Source: an uncultured Collinsella sp. (GTDB taxonomy: Bacteria > Actinomycetota > Coriobacteriia > Coriobacteriales > Coriobacteriaceae). From it: a stretch of 20,698 bases of DNA. The stretch is taken from assembly GCA_900757235.1 (NCBI GenBank), contig CAAENB010000147.1:1-20698 (forward strand). Reading direction: 5' to 3'. Of the stretch, positions 8,085 through 16,550 are shown piece after piece. Position numbers and translations under genes: made by a program. The number at the start of each line of letters is the position of its first letter. The stretch's first letter is position 1. Below the pieces are notes generated by a model, which was not told where the DNA came from, did no database searches, and worked only from the letters and a program-made list of their open reading frames with translations.

Positions 8085-9560
8085 TTACAGCGCCATCGTG
8101 CGGGCGCGGTCGATACGCGCCAGGCAGTCGTCGCGGCCGACGAGCGCCATGGTCTCGCCCAGCGGAGGGCTCACCATGTTGCCGCAGACGGCGACGCGCA
8201 CGGCCTGGAACACCACGCGCTTCTTAAGGTCCATCTGCTCGGGCAGCGGCTCAAGCGCGGCGTCGATGTTGGCAGCCGTCCACTCGTCCACACCCTCGAG
8301 CGCGGCCTTGGCGGCATCCAGAATGGCACCCATGCCCTCCTTGGCCAGGCCCTTGGTAACGGACTTCTCGTCATACTCGAGCGTCTCGGCCGTAGCGAAG
8401 ATGGGAGCGGCGACGGTCACAGCGTCGGCCGGCATCTTAGTGCGCGGCTTGACGATGGCGGCAAGCGCATCGATCCAATCCTCGCCGTACTCGACATTGC
8501 CCTCGATGAGACCCGCCTCGTGCAGCTCGGGGACCATGATCTCATCGGCAAACTGAGCATCGGACATGCCGTTGATGTACTCGGCATTGACCCAGTCGAG
8601 CTTCTTGGGGTCGAAGGTCGCCGGATTCTTGGAGATGCGGTCGAGCGAGAACTTGCTGGCCAGGACATCGCGCGGGATGATCGTGGTCTCGCCGTCGAGC
8701 GACCAGCCGAGCAGCGCCAAGTAGTTGACGAAGGCGTCGGACAGGTAGCCGGCGTCGCGGTACTCCTCCACCGAGGTGGCGCCGTGGCGCTTGGAGAGTT
8801 TCTTGCCGTCGGCGCCCAAAATCATGGAGATGTGGGCGAACGTGGGCACGGGCGCGCCGAGGGCCTCGTAGACCATGACCTGGCGCGGGGTGTTGGACAG
8901 ATGGTCGTCGCCGCGGATGACGTGGGTGATCTTCATCATGGCGTCATCGACGACGGTCGCAAAGTTGTACGTGGGCGTGCCATCGGAGCGGAAGATGACG
9001 AAGTCGTCGAGCTCCTTGGCGTCGAAGGTCACCTCGCCGTGGACGGCGTCGTGGATGACGACGTCGCCGCGATCCTCGGGCACCTTGATGCGCAGAACGT
9101 AGGACTCGCCGGCCTCGATGCGGCGGCGGGCCTCCTCGGGATCAAGATCGCGGCAACGGCGCTGATAGCCCTGGAAGGGGTCCTTGCGCTCCTGCGCGGC
9201 CTTGCGGTCGGCGTCGAGCTGCTCCTTGGTGCAGAAGCAGGGATAGGCCTTGCCCTCGTCCCAAAGCTTCTGGGCGGCCTGCTTGTACAGGTCCAGGCGC
9301 TCGGTCTGGGCGTAGGGGCCAAAGTCGCCGCCTACCTCGGGACCCTCGTCCCAGTCCAGGCCCAGCCAACGCATGGCGCGCAGGATGATCTGCGTGTTTT
9401 CGTCGGTGGAGCGGGTGGGGTCGGTGTCGTCGATGCGCAGGATGAACGTGCCGCCGTTTGCACGGGCGAAAGCCCAGTTATAGATAGCGGTGCGGGCGCC
9501 GCCGATGTGCAGCTTGCCCGTCGGTGAGGGTGCAAAGCGGACGCGAACGTCTGATGCCAT
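8085..9560 (-). CDS. gltX: Glutamyl-tRNA synthetase
   Basis: The 491-residue class I aminoacyl-tRNA synthetase has the HIGH-type motif in APSPTGKLHIGG (HIGG, 18-21) and the KMSKS-type KLSKR (254-258). C108-x-C110 and C136 resemble the zinc-binding insertion of bacterial GluRS. It charges tRNA-Glu; many Actinomycetota use a non-discriminating form that also charges tRNA-Gln for GatCAB, but this cannot be decided here. The frame extends 13 codons upstream to 9599. The ATG at 9560 has GAGGAG seven bases upstream and begins the conserved ASDVRVRFAPSPTG, so it is the start. It is the first gene of the minus-strand run and is divergent from metK. Confidence 0.96.
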   Translation of the reverse strand: MASDVRVRFAPSPTGKLHIGGARTAIYNWAFARANGGTFILRIDDTDPTRSTDENTQIILRAMRWLGLDWDEGPEVGGDFGPYAQTERLDLYKQAAQKLWDEGKAYPCFCTKEQLDADRKAAQERKDPFQGYQRRCRDLDPEEARRRIEAGESYVLRIKVPEDRGDVVIHDAVHGEVTFDAKELDDFVIFRSDGTPTYNFATVVDDAMMKITHVIRGDDHLSNTPRQVMVYEALGAPVPTFAHISMILGADGKKLSKRHGATSVEEYRDAGYLSDAFVNYLALLGWSLDGETTIIPRDVLASKFSLDRISKNPATFDPKKLDWVNAEYINGMSDAQFADEIMVPELHEAGLIEGNVEYGEDWIDALAAIVKPRTKMPADAVTVAAPIFATAETLEYDEKSVTKGLAKEGMGAILDAAKAALEGVDEWTAANIDAALEPLPEQMDLKKRVVFQAVRVAVCGNMVSPPLGETMALVGRDDCLARIDRARTMAL

Positions 9561-9600
9561 GGAAATCTCCTCGATTACAGGATGGATGTCTAACCGCACC

Positions 9601-9606
9601 AGTATA
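9601..9606 (-). promoter_or_regulatory. Probable -10 box of the gltX promoter
   Basis: The minus strand reads TATACT here, about 40 bases before the gltX start. A -35 match is poor (TTGTGC at 19-bp spacing). Placement in the divergent spacer supports a promoter, but the call rests on the -10 alone. Confidence 0.45.
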
Positions 9607-9640
9607 AAGCATCAAAGCAACCTCCGCACAAAGGGCACCG

Positions 9641-9738
9641 ACCTACTCATTGGGGACAGACTTAAATGATCAGTCTTTGGGCAACCTGTCGGCGCTTAGG
9701 TAAGGCTGATCATTTAAGTCTGTCCCCAATGAGTAGGT
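9641..9738. repeat. Perfect inverted repeat, 33-nt arms, in the gltX-metK spacer
   Basis: Arms 9641-9673 and 9706-9738 are exact reverse complements with a 32-nt loop. The arm begins ACCTACTCATTGGGGACAGA. It lies between two divergent promoters, so it is unlikely to be a terminator for either gene. The GGGGACAGACTT-type core resembles REP sequences that I associate with Y1/RAYT transposases, but that is recollection and was not checked. Confidence 0.9.
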
Positions 9739-9770
9739 GCGGAAAGGGTGTGAATGTTTGATTTACGCGC

Positions 9771-9776
9771 TATGAT
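9771..9776 (+). promoter_or_regulatory. Probable -10 box of the metK promoter
   Basis: TATGAT lies 67 bases before the metK ATG, giving a leader of roughly 60 nt. The -35 region is weak (TGTGAA at 16-bp spacing). Confidence 0.45.
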
Positions 9777-9794
9777 GTGCCCTTGCATAGAGAG

Positions 9795-9821
9795 CCCGGC
9801 GGAATGGTAACGGTCGCCGGG
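9795..9821 (+). promoter_or_regulatory. Hairpin in the metK leader
   Basis: A perfect 7-bp stem CCCGGCG / CGCCGGG (9795-9801 with 9815-9821) encloses a 13-nt loop and is followed by ACACGTTTTT. It ends 11 bases before the ribosome site AAAGGA (9833-9838). This could be an attenuator or part of a short SAM-sensing leader, since metK is a common target of SAM riboswitches. No known riboswitch class was recognised. Confidence 0.45.
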
Positions 9822-9843
9822 ACACGTTTTTGAAAGGACAATC

Positions 9844-11124
<1,281 letters not shown>

Positions 11125-11161
11125 GCTAACGGCAAAAGCTACAGCCAAGAAACAACGCACC

Positions 11162-11197
11162 AAAAGAAGTACCGGCTCCAACCGGTACTTCTTTTTT
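11162..11197 (+). terminator. Rho-independent terminator of metK
   Basis: A perfect 14-bp stem (AAAAGAAGTACCGG / CCGGTACTTCTTTT) with a 6-nt loop ends in a run of six T. It begins 38 bases after the metK stop codon. Confidence 0.95.
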
Positions 11198-11291
11198 ATT
11201 TAAAGGTGGTGAAGATGAGCCGACCTGGGACATGGAATAGGTCATAGGCCGATAAATTTCGCAGCAGAGCGACTCCAACCATGTATCCTTA

Positions 11292-11444
11292 GTTCCAAGG
11301 GCTTTGGTATTTGGTCGATCGCGAGTTCCGCACGAGCCGGAGGCCACTTAATGTGGCCTCCGTGCGAGCAGGACTGTCCGAGCAGGCGACCAAATGCGAG
11401 CAGGACTGTCCGAGCAGGCGACCAAATACCAAAGCCCTCGGAAC
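11292..11444. repeat. Inverted repeat with 26-nt arms enclosing a hairpin and tandem repeat
   Basis: Arms 11292-11317 and 11419-11444 are complementary at 25 of 26 positions (mismatch 11297/11439). Inside is a 9-bp hairpin GGAGGCCAC/GTGGCCTCC (11339-11347 with 11353-11361) flanked by CGCAC/GTGCG. The left-arm end ATTTGGTCG can also pair with the first tandem copy of CGACCAAAT, giving two mutually exclusive folds. Confidence 0.85.
11363..11426 (+). repeat. Tandem duplication of a 32-bp unit
   Basis: The unit at 11363-11394 (beginning TGCGAGCAGGACTGTCC and ending GCGACCAAA) is repeated exactly at 11395-11426. Its second copy forms the start of the right arm of the surrounding inverted repeat, so the duplication probably arose within that element. 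Confidence 0.95.
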
Positions 11445-11499
11445 GGCGGGACAGAGGATGCCCCGCCCCTCGGGACGACGGGATAGAACAGGAGCACCC

Positions 11500-13107
11500 A
11501 TGGCAGGCAAGCCGCAAACACTAGCTACGACCTCGGCATTCGAGATCTTGGGCCCCGTCATGGTCGGCCCCAGCTCATCGCACACCGCCGGCGCCCTGCG
11601 CTGCGCCCAAGTTGCCGCCAGCCTGCTGGAAGGCCGCATCACCAAAGTCATCTTTGGCCTGTGGAACTCCTTCGCCCACACCTACCGCGGCCACGGCACC
11701 GATCGTGCACTCGTCGCGGGCATCCTAGGCCTCGACACCGATGACGAGAACATCAAGCAGGCCTTCGACCTCGCACGCGAGCAGGGCCTCGACTATCACT
11801 TTGAAATTAAGGGCGACGACGCCTCCATCCACCCCAACACCGTCGACATCGACATGGTCGACGACACGGGCGCCACGGCACAGGTCCGCGGCGAGAGCCT
11901 GGGCGGCGGCAAGATGCGCATCAGCCGCATTAACGGCGTCGGCGTCGACATCTCGGGTATGTACTCCACGCTCTTCGTGGCGCACCAGGACGTCCCCGGC
12001 GTGCTCGCCGCGCTCACGAACCTGCTCGCCTACGCCCACGTGAACATCGCCTTCTGCCGCACCTACCGCACCGAGGTGGGCGGCCAGGCCTACTCCGTCT
12101 TTGAGACCGACGGCGCGCCCGACGACACCGTTATCCCCATGCTACGCAAACTCGACAATGTCGATTACGCGACCTTTATCGAGCTCCCCGGTTCTGCCTC
12201 GTCGCTCTCCCCCGGTGTATCGGCAAAGGAGATCTTCGACGACGGCGAGCAGCTGCTCGATGCGTGCGCCGAGCTCGGCCTGAATATCGGCGCCGTTATG
12301 GCCGTGCGCGAGGCACGACTGACCGGCGAGACCCACGCCGTCGCCGCCATGCGCCGCGTGCTCGACGTCATGCGCGAGGAGACCACGACCCCCATCGTCA
12401 ATCCGCAGCGATCGCTCGGCGGGCTTATCGGCGGCGAGGCTAAACTCGTCGATGCCACCGGCCGCAACGATTTGAGCACGAGTCTGATGGGCACCGTTCA
12501 AACCGACGCCGTGGCCCGCGCGATGGCCGTGCTCGAGCGCTCCGCCACGATGGGCGTAATCGTCGCCGCCCCCACGGCAGGCTCCGCGGGTGTCGTGCCC
12601 GGCTGCGTACTGGCGCTCGCCGATCACCTTCAGCTCGACGACGAGCAGGTCATGGACGCGCTCTACTGCGCAGCCGCCATCGGCCTCAACCTCACCACGA
12701 GCGCCTGCGTCGCCGGCGCCGAGGGCGGCTGCCAGGCCGAGGTGGGAAGCGCCGCCGCCATGGCAGCCGCCGCGCTGGTGCAGATGCTCGGCGGCACGCC
12801 CGAGCAGGCGCTCGACGCCAGTTCCATCGCGCTGAGTAACCTGCTGGGCCTCGTTTGTGACCCCGTCGGTGGCCTCGTGGAGGTGCCCTGCCAAAACCGC
12901 AACGCCATCGGCGTGGCAGCAGCCTTTAGCTCGGCACAACTCGCCCTCGCAGGCATTAAGAGCCTGGTTCCGTTTGACCAGATGGCACATGTCATGCTCT
13001 CAGTGGGCCACGCGTTGCCGGCCACGCTGCGCGAGACGGCAAAGGGCGGCATCGCGCAGGCTCCGGCCGCACTTTCGGCCTGTGCAAAATGCGGTGTGTG
13101 CGGATAA
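11500..13107 (+). CDS. sdaA: L-serine dehydratase (single-chain, iron-sulfur dependent)
   Basis: This 535-residue enzyme deaminates L-serine to pyruvate and ammonia. The N-terminal beta domain has FEILGPVMVGPSSSHTAGA (residues 14-32). An ACT-like regulatory domain follows around 155-205 (LFVAHQDVPGVLAALTNLL). The catalytic alpha domain spans ~240-520. C411, C453 and C464 reproduce the C-x41-C-x10-C pattern that binds the 4Fe-4S cluster in type 2 L-serine dehydratases. The protein ends with a Cys-rich tail (C528, C531, C534); a C-terminal Cys is known to cap the fourth iron in this type. The start ATG at 11500 has AGGAG five bases upstream; the open frame before it lies in the repeat region and is ignored. 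Confidence 0.96.
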   Translation: MAGKPQTLATTSAFEILGPVMVGPSSSHTAGALRCAQVAASLLEGRITKVIFGLWNSFAHTYRGHGTDRALVAGILGLDTDDENIKQAFDLAREQGLDYHFEIKGDDASIHPNTVDIDMVDDTGATAQVRGESLGGGKMRISRINGVGVDISGMYSTLFVAHQDVPGVLAALTNLLAYAHVNIAFCRTYRTEVGGQAYSVFETDGAPDDTVIPMLRKLDNVDYATFIELPGSASSLSPGVSAKEIFDDGEQLLDACAELGLNIGAVMAVREARLTGETHAVAAMRRVLDVMREETTTPIVNPQRSLGGLIGGEAKLVDATGRNDLSTSLMGTVQTDAVARAMAVLERSATMGVIVAAPTAGSAGVVPGCVLALADHLQLDDEQVMDALYCAAAIGLNLTTSACVAGAEGGCQAEVGSAAAMAAAALVQMLGGTPEQALDASSIALSNLLGLVCDPVGGLVEVPCQNRNAIGVAAAFSSAQLALAGIKSLVPFDQMAHVMLSVGHALPATLRETAKGGIAQAPAALSACAKCGVCG

Positions 13108-13128
13108 CGGCTAAGAACGACTCAAAGG

Positions 13129-13144
13129 TGGGACAAATGTCCCA
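13129..13144 (+). terminator. Weak hairpin after sdaA
   Basis: TGGGAC / GTCCCA (6 bp, loop AAAT) lies 21 bases after the sdaA stop and is followed by GCTCTTTC. Without a clean T-run it is only a possible terminator. Confidence 0.35.
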
Positions 13145-13193
13145 GCTCTTTCGAATGCCACCGTTTCCGTACCACAAACAGCAGGGCAATCGC

Positions 13194-13199
13194 TATAAT
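13194..13199 (+). promoter_or_regulatory. Probable -10 box of the L,D-transpeptidase promoter
   Basis: A perfect TATAAT lies 57 bases before the chosen start codon. No good -35 is present at 16-18 bp. It may serve only the L,D-transpeptidase, or the whole envelope module if readthrough occurs. Confidence 0.55.
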
Positions 13200-13256
13200 G
13201 CAAGCCCAGTAAAAACACGATGAACCGCAAGGCGAAAATCGAAGGATATGCATACG

Positions 13257-14981
13257 ATGTCGCAAAACGATCGAACTCAACTGATTCCCGATCCGCAGCA
13301 GCCGAGCAGGCACACCGGCGGCGTTCAGTCGCCGCGTCCTATCGCGCCGAGCCACGGTCAGCAGCGTAGTGCAACAAACGCTTCGCAACGCCCGAACCAG
13401 CAGCGTCAGCAGCGTCAGCAGCGCCAGGCAAACGGCAATGCGCCCAAGCAGCCCCCCACGCACGCTCGAGGCGATCGCGGCCCCGCACGCAAACCCGCCG
13501 AGAACAATAAGTCGGGCAAAAAGACGACGCTCTTTGTCGTCCTGGGTCTTATCATCATTGTCTATATCGTAGGCGTCGTAGCGTTTTCGCAGGTAGCCTA
13601 CCCCAACACCACCATCGCCGGCGTCGACGTCTCGTTCTCCAGCGCTTCGTCTGCCGCCACCAAGGACAACTCAGCATGGAAGCACTATAAGCTCACCGTG
13701 ACGGGCGATGACTTTAGCTGGACCTATCAGCCCGAGTCCGATGAACCCATCGTCGACGGCGAAGCTGCCGCAAAAGAAATCATCAGCCACAACGAAGCCT
13801 TTATATGGCCGGTCCGCCTTGTGGAATCCTTAAGCGGCAAGACCAAAACAACCGCGACCTCCAACGAAGTCGATCTTGATCAAGACGTCGACCTGTCCAT
13901 GCTCTCCGATACCTTTGACCAAAAGAAGCTTGAGGAGGATCTAGGCGCCGCCATCGACGAGTTTAACGAGGGCCGTTCGGGCACGTTCGAGGCAAATAGC
14001 TCCTATGACGAGCAGGCCGGCAAGTTTACCGTCGAGAAGGCGCGCTCCAACGAAAAACTCGACCGAGAGCATGTCATTAAGTATGCCGAGCTCGAACTTG
14101 CCTCGCTGTCCGAGACCGTAGACCTTTCCAAGCTCGGCAACGATGCCTATGAACCGCTCAATGGAACGCTGACCGATGATCAGATTCAGGCCGCATGCGA
14201 TGCCGCCAACAACTTCCTGGGCGTCAACGTGACCCTCAAGCTCAACGGCGAGGATGCCGGCAAGGTTGATGGCAGCTCCGTGTTGCAGTGGATCAGCTTT
14301 GCCGATCCGGCCAACCCCACACTCGATACGTCGCAGATCAGCAGCTGGGCAGCCGAGCTCGCCAACGGCTTCAATACCGTGGGCTCCACTCGCTGGTGGA
14401 CGCGCGCCGATGGCAAGCAGTGCGCCGTAGAAGGCGGCGACTTTGGTTGGTCCATCGACAGCAGCTCGCTCGCCAAGCAGGTCGAGGACGCCGTTAACAA
14501 CAAGCAGACCGGCGAAATCGAGATCAAGTACTCCCAGAAGGCCGACACCTTTACCGCAAAGGGAGAGCCCGACTGGAAGGCATACGTCGATGTCGATCTA
14601 TCCGAGCAGCACGCGCGCTACTACGACGAGAGCGGCAACATCGTGTGGGAGGCCAACTTTATCTCCGGCAAGCCGGGAGAGGACGCCACCCCCGAGGGCG
14701 TATGGCAGATTAACAGCAACGATGGCGCCAGCAAGCTCATCGGTGCCAAGGACCCTGAGACCGGCAAGCCAAAATACGAGAGCCCGGTCAGCTATTGGAT
14801 GCCGTTTGAGGGAAACATGGTCGGCTTCCACGATGCAACATGGCAAAACGACAAGAGCTTCGACGACCCCAACTCCTACAAGTGGTGCGGCAGCCACGGT
14901 TGCATCAACCTGCGCCTGGCCGACGCCAAGGCACTTCACGACTGCATCAAAGTCGGCCTGTGCGTGGTTGTCCACTCGTAA
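13257..14981 (+). CDS. Membrane-anchored L,D-transpeptidase (YkuD domain)
   Basis: This 574-residue protein has a Gln/Pro/Arg-rich cytoplasmic N-terminus (including QRQQRQQRQ near residues 50-56), one membrane segment (~90-112, TLFVVLGLIIIVYIVGVVAF) and a long extracytoplasmic region. AGVDVS after the membrane segment resembles the start of putative peptidoglycan-binding domains found with YkuD proteins. The C-terminal YkuD domain (~450-574) carries the active-site SHGCINL with catalytic C549, plus an upstream GFHDATW. Such enzymes make 3-3 peptide cross-links or attach wall proteins. Two in-frame ATGs exist. That at 13248 is only two bases from GAAGG; that at 13257 is 11 bases away and is preferred. 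It lies upstream of an ABC export cassette but has a 132-base gap to it. Confidence 0.92.
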   Translation: MSQNDRTQLIPDPQQPSRHTGGVQSPRPIAPSHGQQRSATNASQRPNQQRQQRQQRQANGNAPKQPPTHARGDRGPARKPAENNKSGKKTTLFVVLGLIIIVYIVGVVAFSQVAYPNTTIAGVDVSFSSASSAATKDNSAWKHYKLTVTGDDFSWTYQPESDEPIVDGEAAAKEIISHNEAFIWPVRLVESLSGKTKTTATSNEVDLDQDVDLSMLSDTFDQKKLEEDLGAAIDEFNEGRSGTFEANSSYDEQAGKFTVEKARSNEKLDREHVIKYAELELASLSETVDLSKLGNDAYEPLNGTLTDDQIQAACDAANNFLGVNVTLKLNGEDAGKVDGSSVLQWISFADPANPTLDTSQISSWAAELANGFNTVGSTRWWTRADGKQCAVEGGDFGWSIDSSSLAKQVEDAVNNKQTGEIEIKYSQKADTFTAKGEPDWKAYVDVDLSEQHARYYDESGNIVWEANFISGKPGEDATPEGVWQINSNDGASKLIGAKDPETGKPKYESPVSYWMPFEGNMVGFHDATWQNDKSFDDPNSYKWCGSHGCINLRLADAKALHDCIKVGLCVVVHS

Positions 14982-15006
14982 TGCAACGCGCGCATTCCTA
15001 CAACGT

Positions 15007-15035
15007 GGAACTGCTGCGACCAATCTAACAGTTCC
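15007..15035 (+). terminator. Hairpin after the L,D-transpeptidase gene
   Basis: GGAACTG / CAGTTCC form a perfect 7-bp stem with a 15-nt loop, 26 bases after the stop. It is followed by GAAAGAAACC and not T residues, so it is a poor intrinsic terminator. Confidence 0.3.
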
Positions 15036-15050
15036 GAAAGAAACCGTCCT

Positions 15051-15083
15051 ATGCGCCCGTCCCAACCGGTGGGCGCATATACT
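15051..15083 (+). promoter_or_regulatory. Palindrome overlapping a putative promoter of the export cassette
   Basis: ATGCGCCC (15051-15058) and GGGCGCAT (15071-15078) form a perfect 8-bp dyad with a 12-bp spacer. TATACT (15078-15083), a good -10 box, starts at its right edge, 31 bases before the adaptor ATG. The dyad occupies the -35 position, and no T-run follows. An operator that controls the cassette is one reading; a readthrough hairpin after the L,D-transpeptidase is the other. Confidence 0.45.
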
Positions 15084-15113
15084 TATCAAGGTTCTTTCTA
15101 TAAAGGAGACGCT

Positions 15114-16550
15114 ATGCCGAATGTCCCCACGATCACCCCGGGCCCGAATAATACCGAGCACACGCCCGAAGGTTCCACCGAAACGCTTCCTCTGATCACA
15201 GACGTACATGCCGACGAGGAGAGCGGACGCACGAACGATACGGCCGAGATTTCCGATGAAGAGGCATATGCCAAGCTCAAGGCAAAACGTGCCGAACGTC
15301 GACGCAAAAAGCTGATTCGACGCGGCATTGCCGCCGGCATCGTGGGTGTCATCGCGCTCATTGCCATTGTCGCAACCCTGGTTATCAATGCGCAGCCACA
15401 GGGCGATAGCGGGCCTGCGACCGACATGGTGACCGAGGGCACGTTTAGCACAACGGTCGAAGCGAAAGGCCAGCTCAAACCCATTTCGTCCTCAGTGGTC
15501 TCCCCTTCTGTTGACGGCGCGGTCGATACGATCAACGTGCAGGCAGGCCAATCCGTCAACGAGGGCGACGTGCTTATGACCATTAAAAACGACGAGCTCG
15601 ATCGCAACGTTGGCGAGGCGCAGCGTGCAGTTGCAGCCGCTCAAGAAGACCTCTCCAACGCGCAGAAAGCCGCAGCTGCCGCGCAGGCCACCCCAACGAC
15701 GGACGTCGACGGAGCTTCCGCAGCGGCTGGAATCTCCGCCGCATCAGCGGACACGAATGCCATATCGGCCGCGCAGCGCAGCCTCGCATCGGCCCAGGCA
15801 AACCTCGATCAGGCGAACGCCAAGGCCGCCAGCCGTACGGTCACGGCCCCGAGCTCGGGCAGCATCGTGGAGCTCAACGCCAAGGTGGGCGCCACGGTAA
15901 CAGGTGGCATGATCATGGGCGAAAGCGATACGAGCGGCGGCAAGCAGTGCATGCAGATCGCCGACTTGTCCAAGATGAAGGTGACCGTGCAGGTGGGCGA
16001 AAAGGACATCGCCAAGATCGCCGTTGGGCAGAGCGCCAACGTCACGTATCCCGCGTTTCCCGATATCGTGAGCCAGGGAACCGTTACGGCCATCGCATCG
16101 GTGGCAAACTCCGACGCCGCCAACGGTGGCGGCGGCAACGTAACCTTTAACGTCGACATCCTCATCGAGGCGCCCGACGCGCGCCTGAAGCCGGGCATGA
16201 CGGCCGAGGTATCGGTGGTGACCGAGCAGCTCGACGACGTGGTGATGGTGCCGACGATGGCGCTCATGACCGAAGACGGCGAACACTATTACGTCAACGT
16301 GGCAACCGATGACGAGGGCAAGCAAACCCATCGCGTGAAGGTGGCCGTCGTGACGCAAAACGACAATGAAGCCGTAGTCGGCAAGACACAGGTCAAGCGC
16401 GACGACCAGGGCAACGAGATCAACCCCAACGTGCCGGTTACCAAGCTGCGCGATGGCGACACCCTCGTCATGGACATCGGAGCGGACGCAACGGCTGACG
16501 GCGGCTGCAGCGCGGATTCGGGCAGTATGTCTGCCGACGAGGGCATGTAA
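15114..16550 (+). CDS. HlyD/MacA-family efflux adaptor subunit
   Basis: The 478-residue protein has a charged cytoplasmic N-terminus ending in KRAERRRKK, a single membrane segment (~71-92) and an outside region. That region has the two lipoyl-like halves of membrane fusion proteins (VDGAVDTINVQAGQSVNEGD and SSGSIVELNAKVGATVTGG). They are split by a short Ala/Gln-rich coiled-coil hairpin (~165-245). A beta-barrel domain follows (IADLSKMKVTVQVGEKDIAK), ending in a Gly/Ser/Asp-rich tail. In Gram-positives such proteins work with MacB-like transporters to export peptides, lipids or drugs; the substrate here is unknown. The ATG at 15114 has AAAGGAG five bases upstream; the frame is open back to 15051 but has no ribosome site there. 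Its stop overlaps the next start (TAATG). Confidence 0.92.
   Translation: MPNVPTITPGPNNTEHTPEGSTETLPLITDVHADEESGRTNDTAEISDEEAYAKLKAKRAERRRKKLIRRGIAAGIVGVIALIAIVATLVINAQPQGDSGPATDMVTEGTFSTTVEAKGQLKPISSSVVSPSVDGAVDTINVQAGQSVNEGDVLMTIKNDELDRNVGEAQRAVAAAQEDLSNAQKAAAAAQATPTTDVDGASAAAGISAASADTNAISAAQRSLASAQANLDQANAKAASRTVTAPSSGSIVELNAKVGATVTGGMIMGESDTSGGKQCMQIADLSKMKVTVQVGEKDIAKIAVGQSANVTYPAFPDIVSQGTVTAIASVANSDAANGGGGNVTFNVDILIEAPDARLKPGMTAEVSVVTEQLDDVVMVPTMALMTEDGEHYYVNVATDDEGKQTHRVKVAVVTQNDNEAVVGKTQVKRDDQGNEINPNVPVTKLRDGDTLVMDIGADATADGGCSADSGSMSADEGM

Larger units (their letters stand above)
11198..11499 (+). promoter_or_regulatory. Structured non-coding leader/spacer upstream of sdaA
   Basis: Since metK terminates at 11197, the sdaA promoter must lie here, but no convincing -35/-10 pair was found (TATCCT at 11284-11289 is a weak -10 candidate). 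The region holds a 26-bp-arm inverted repeat, a nested GGAGGCCAC/GTGGCCTCC hairpin, a tandem duplication and a GGCGGG/CCCGCC hairpin (11445-11450 with 11462-11467). The ribosome site AGGAG is at 11490-11494. No known riboswitch was recognised. Confidence 0.45.

Noticed and set aside
6592..9527. Long plus-strand open frames opposite priA and gltX (486 and 542 codons)
   Set aside because: Both lie opposite genes with complete catalytic motifs, and their translations show no recognisable domain. They are codon-bias shadows.
11363..11426. CRISPR array
   Set aside because: The two 32-bp copies are directly adjacent with no spacer between them, and no cas gene is present.
11311..11499. N-terminal extension of sdaA by 63 codons
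   Set aside because: The extension is encoded by the inverted and tandem repeats and lacks a ribosome site. The ATG at 11500 has AGGAG at the right distance and starts just before the conserved family motif.
11198..11499. T-box or glycine riboswitch upstream of sdaA
   Set aside because: The T-box sequence and the paired glycine-aptamer motifs were looked for and not seen. The structures present are explained by inverted and tandem repeats.
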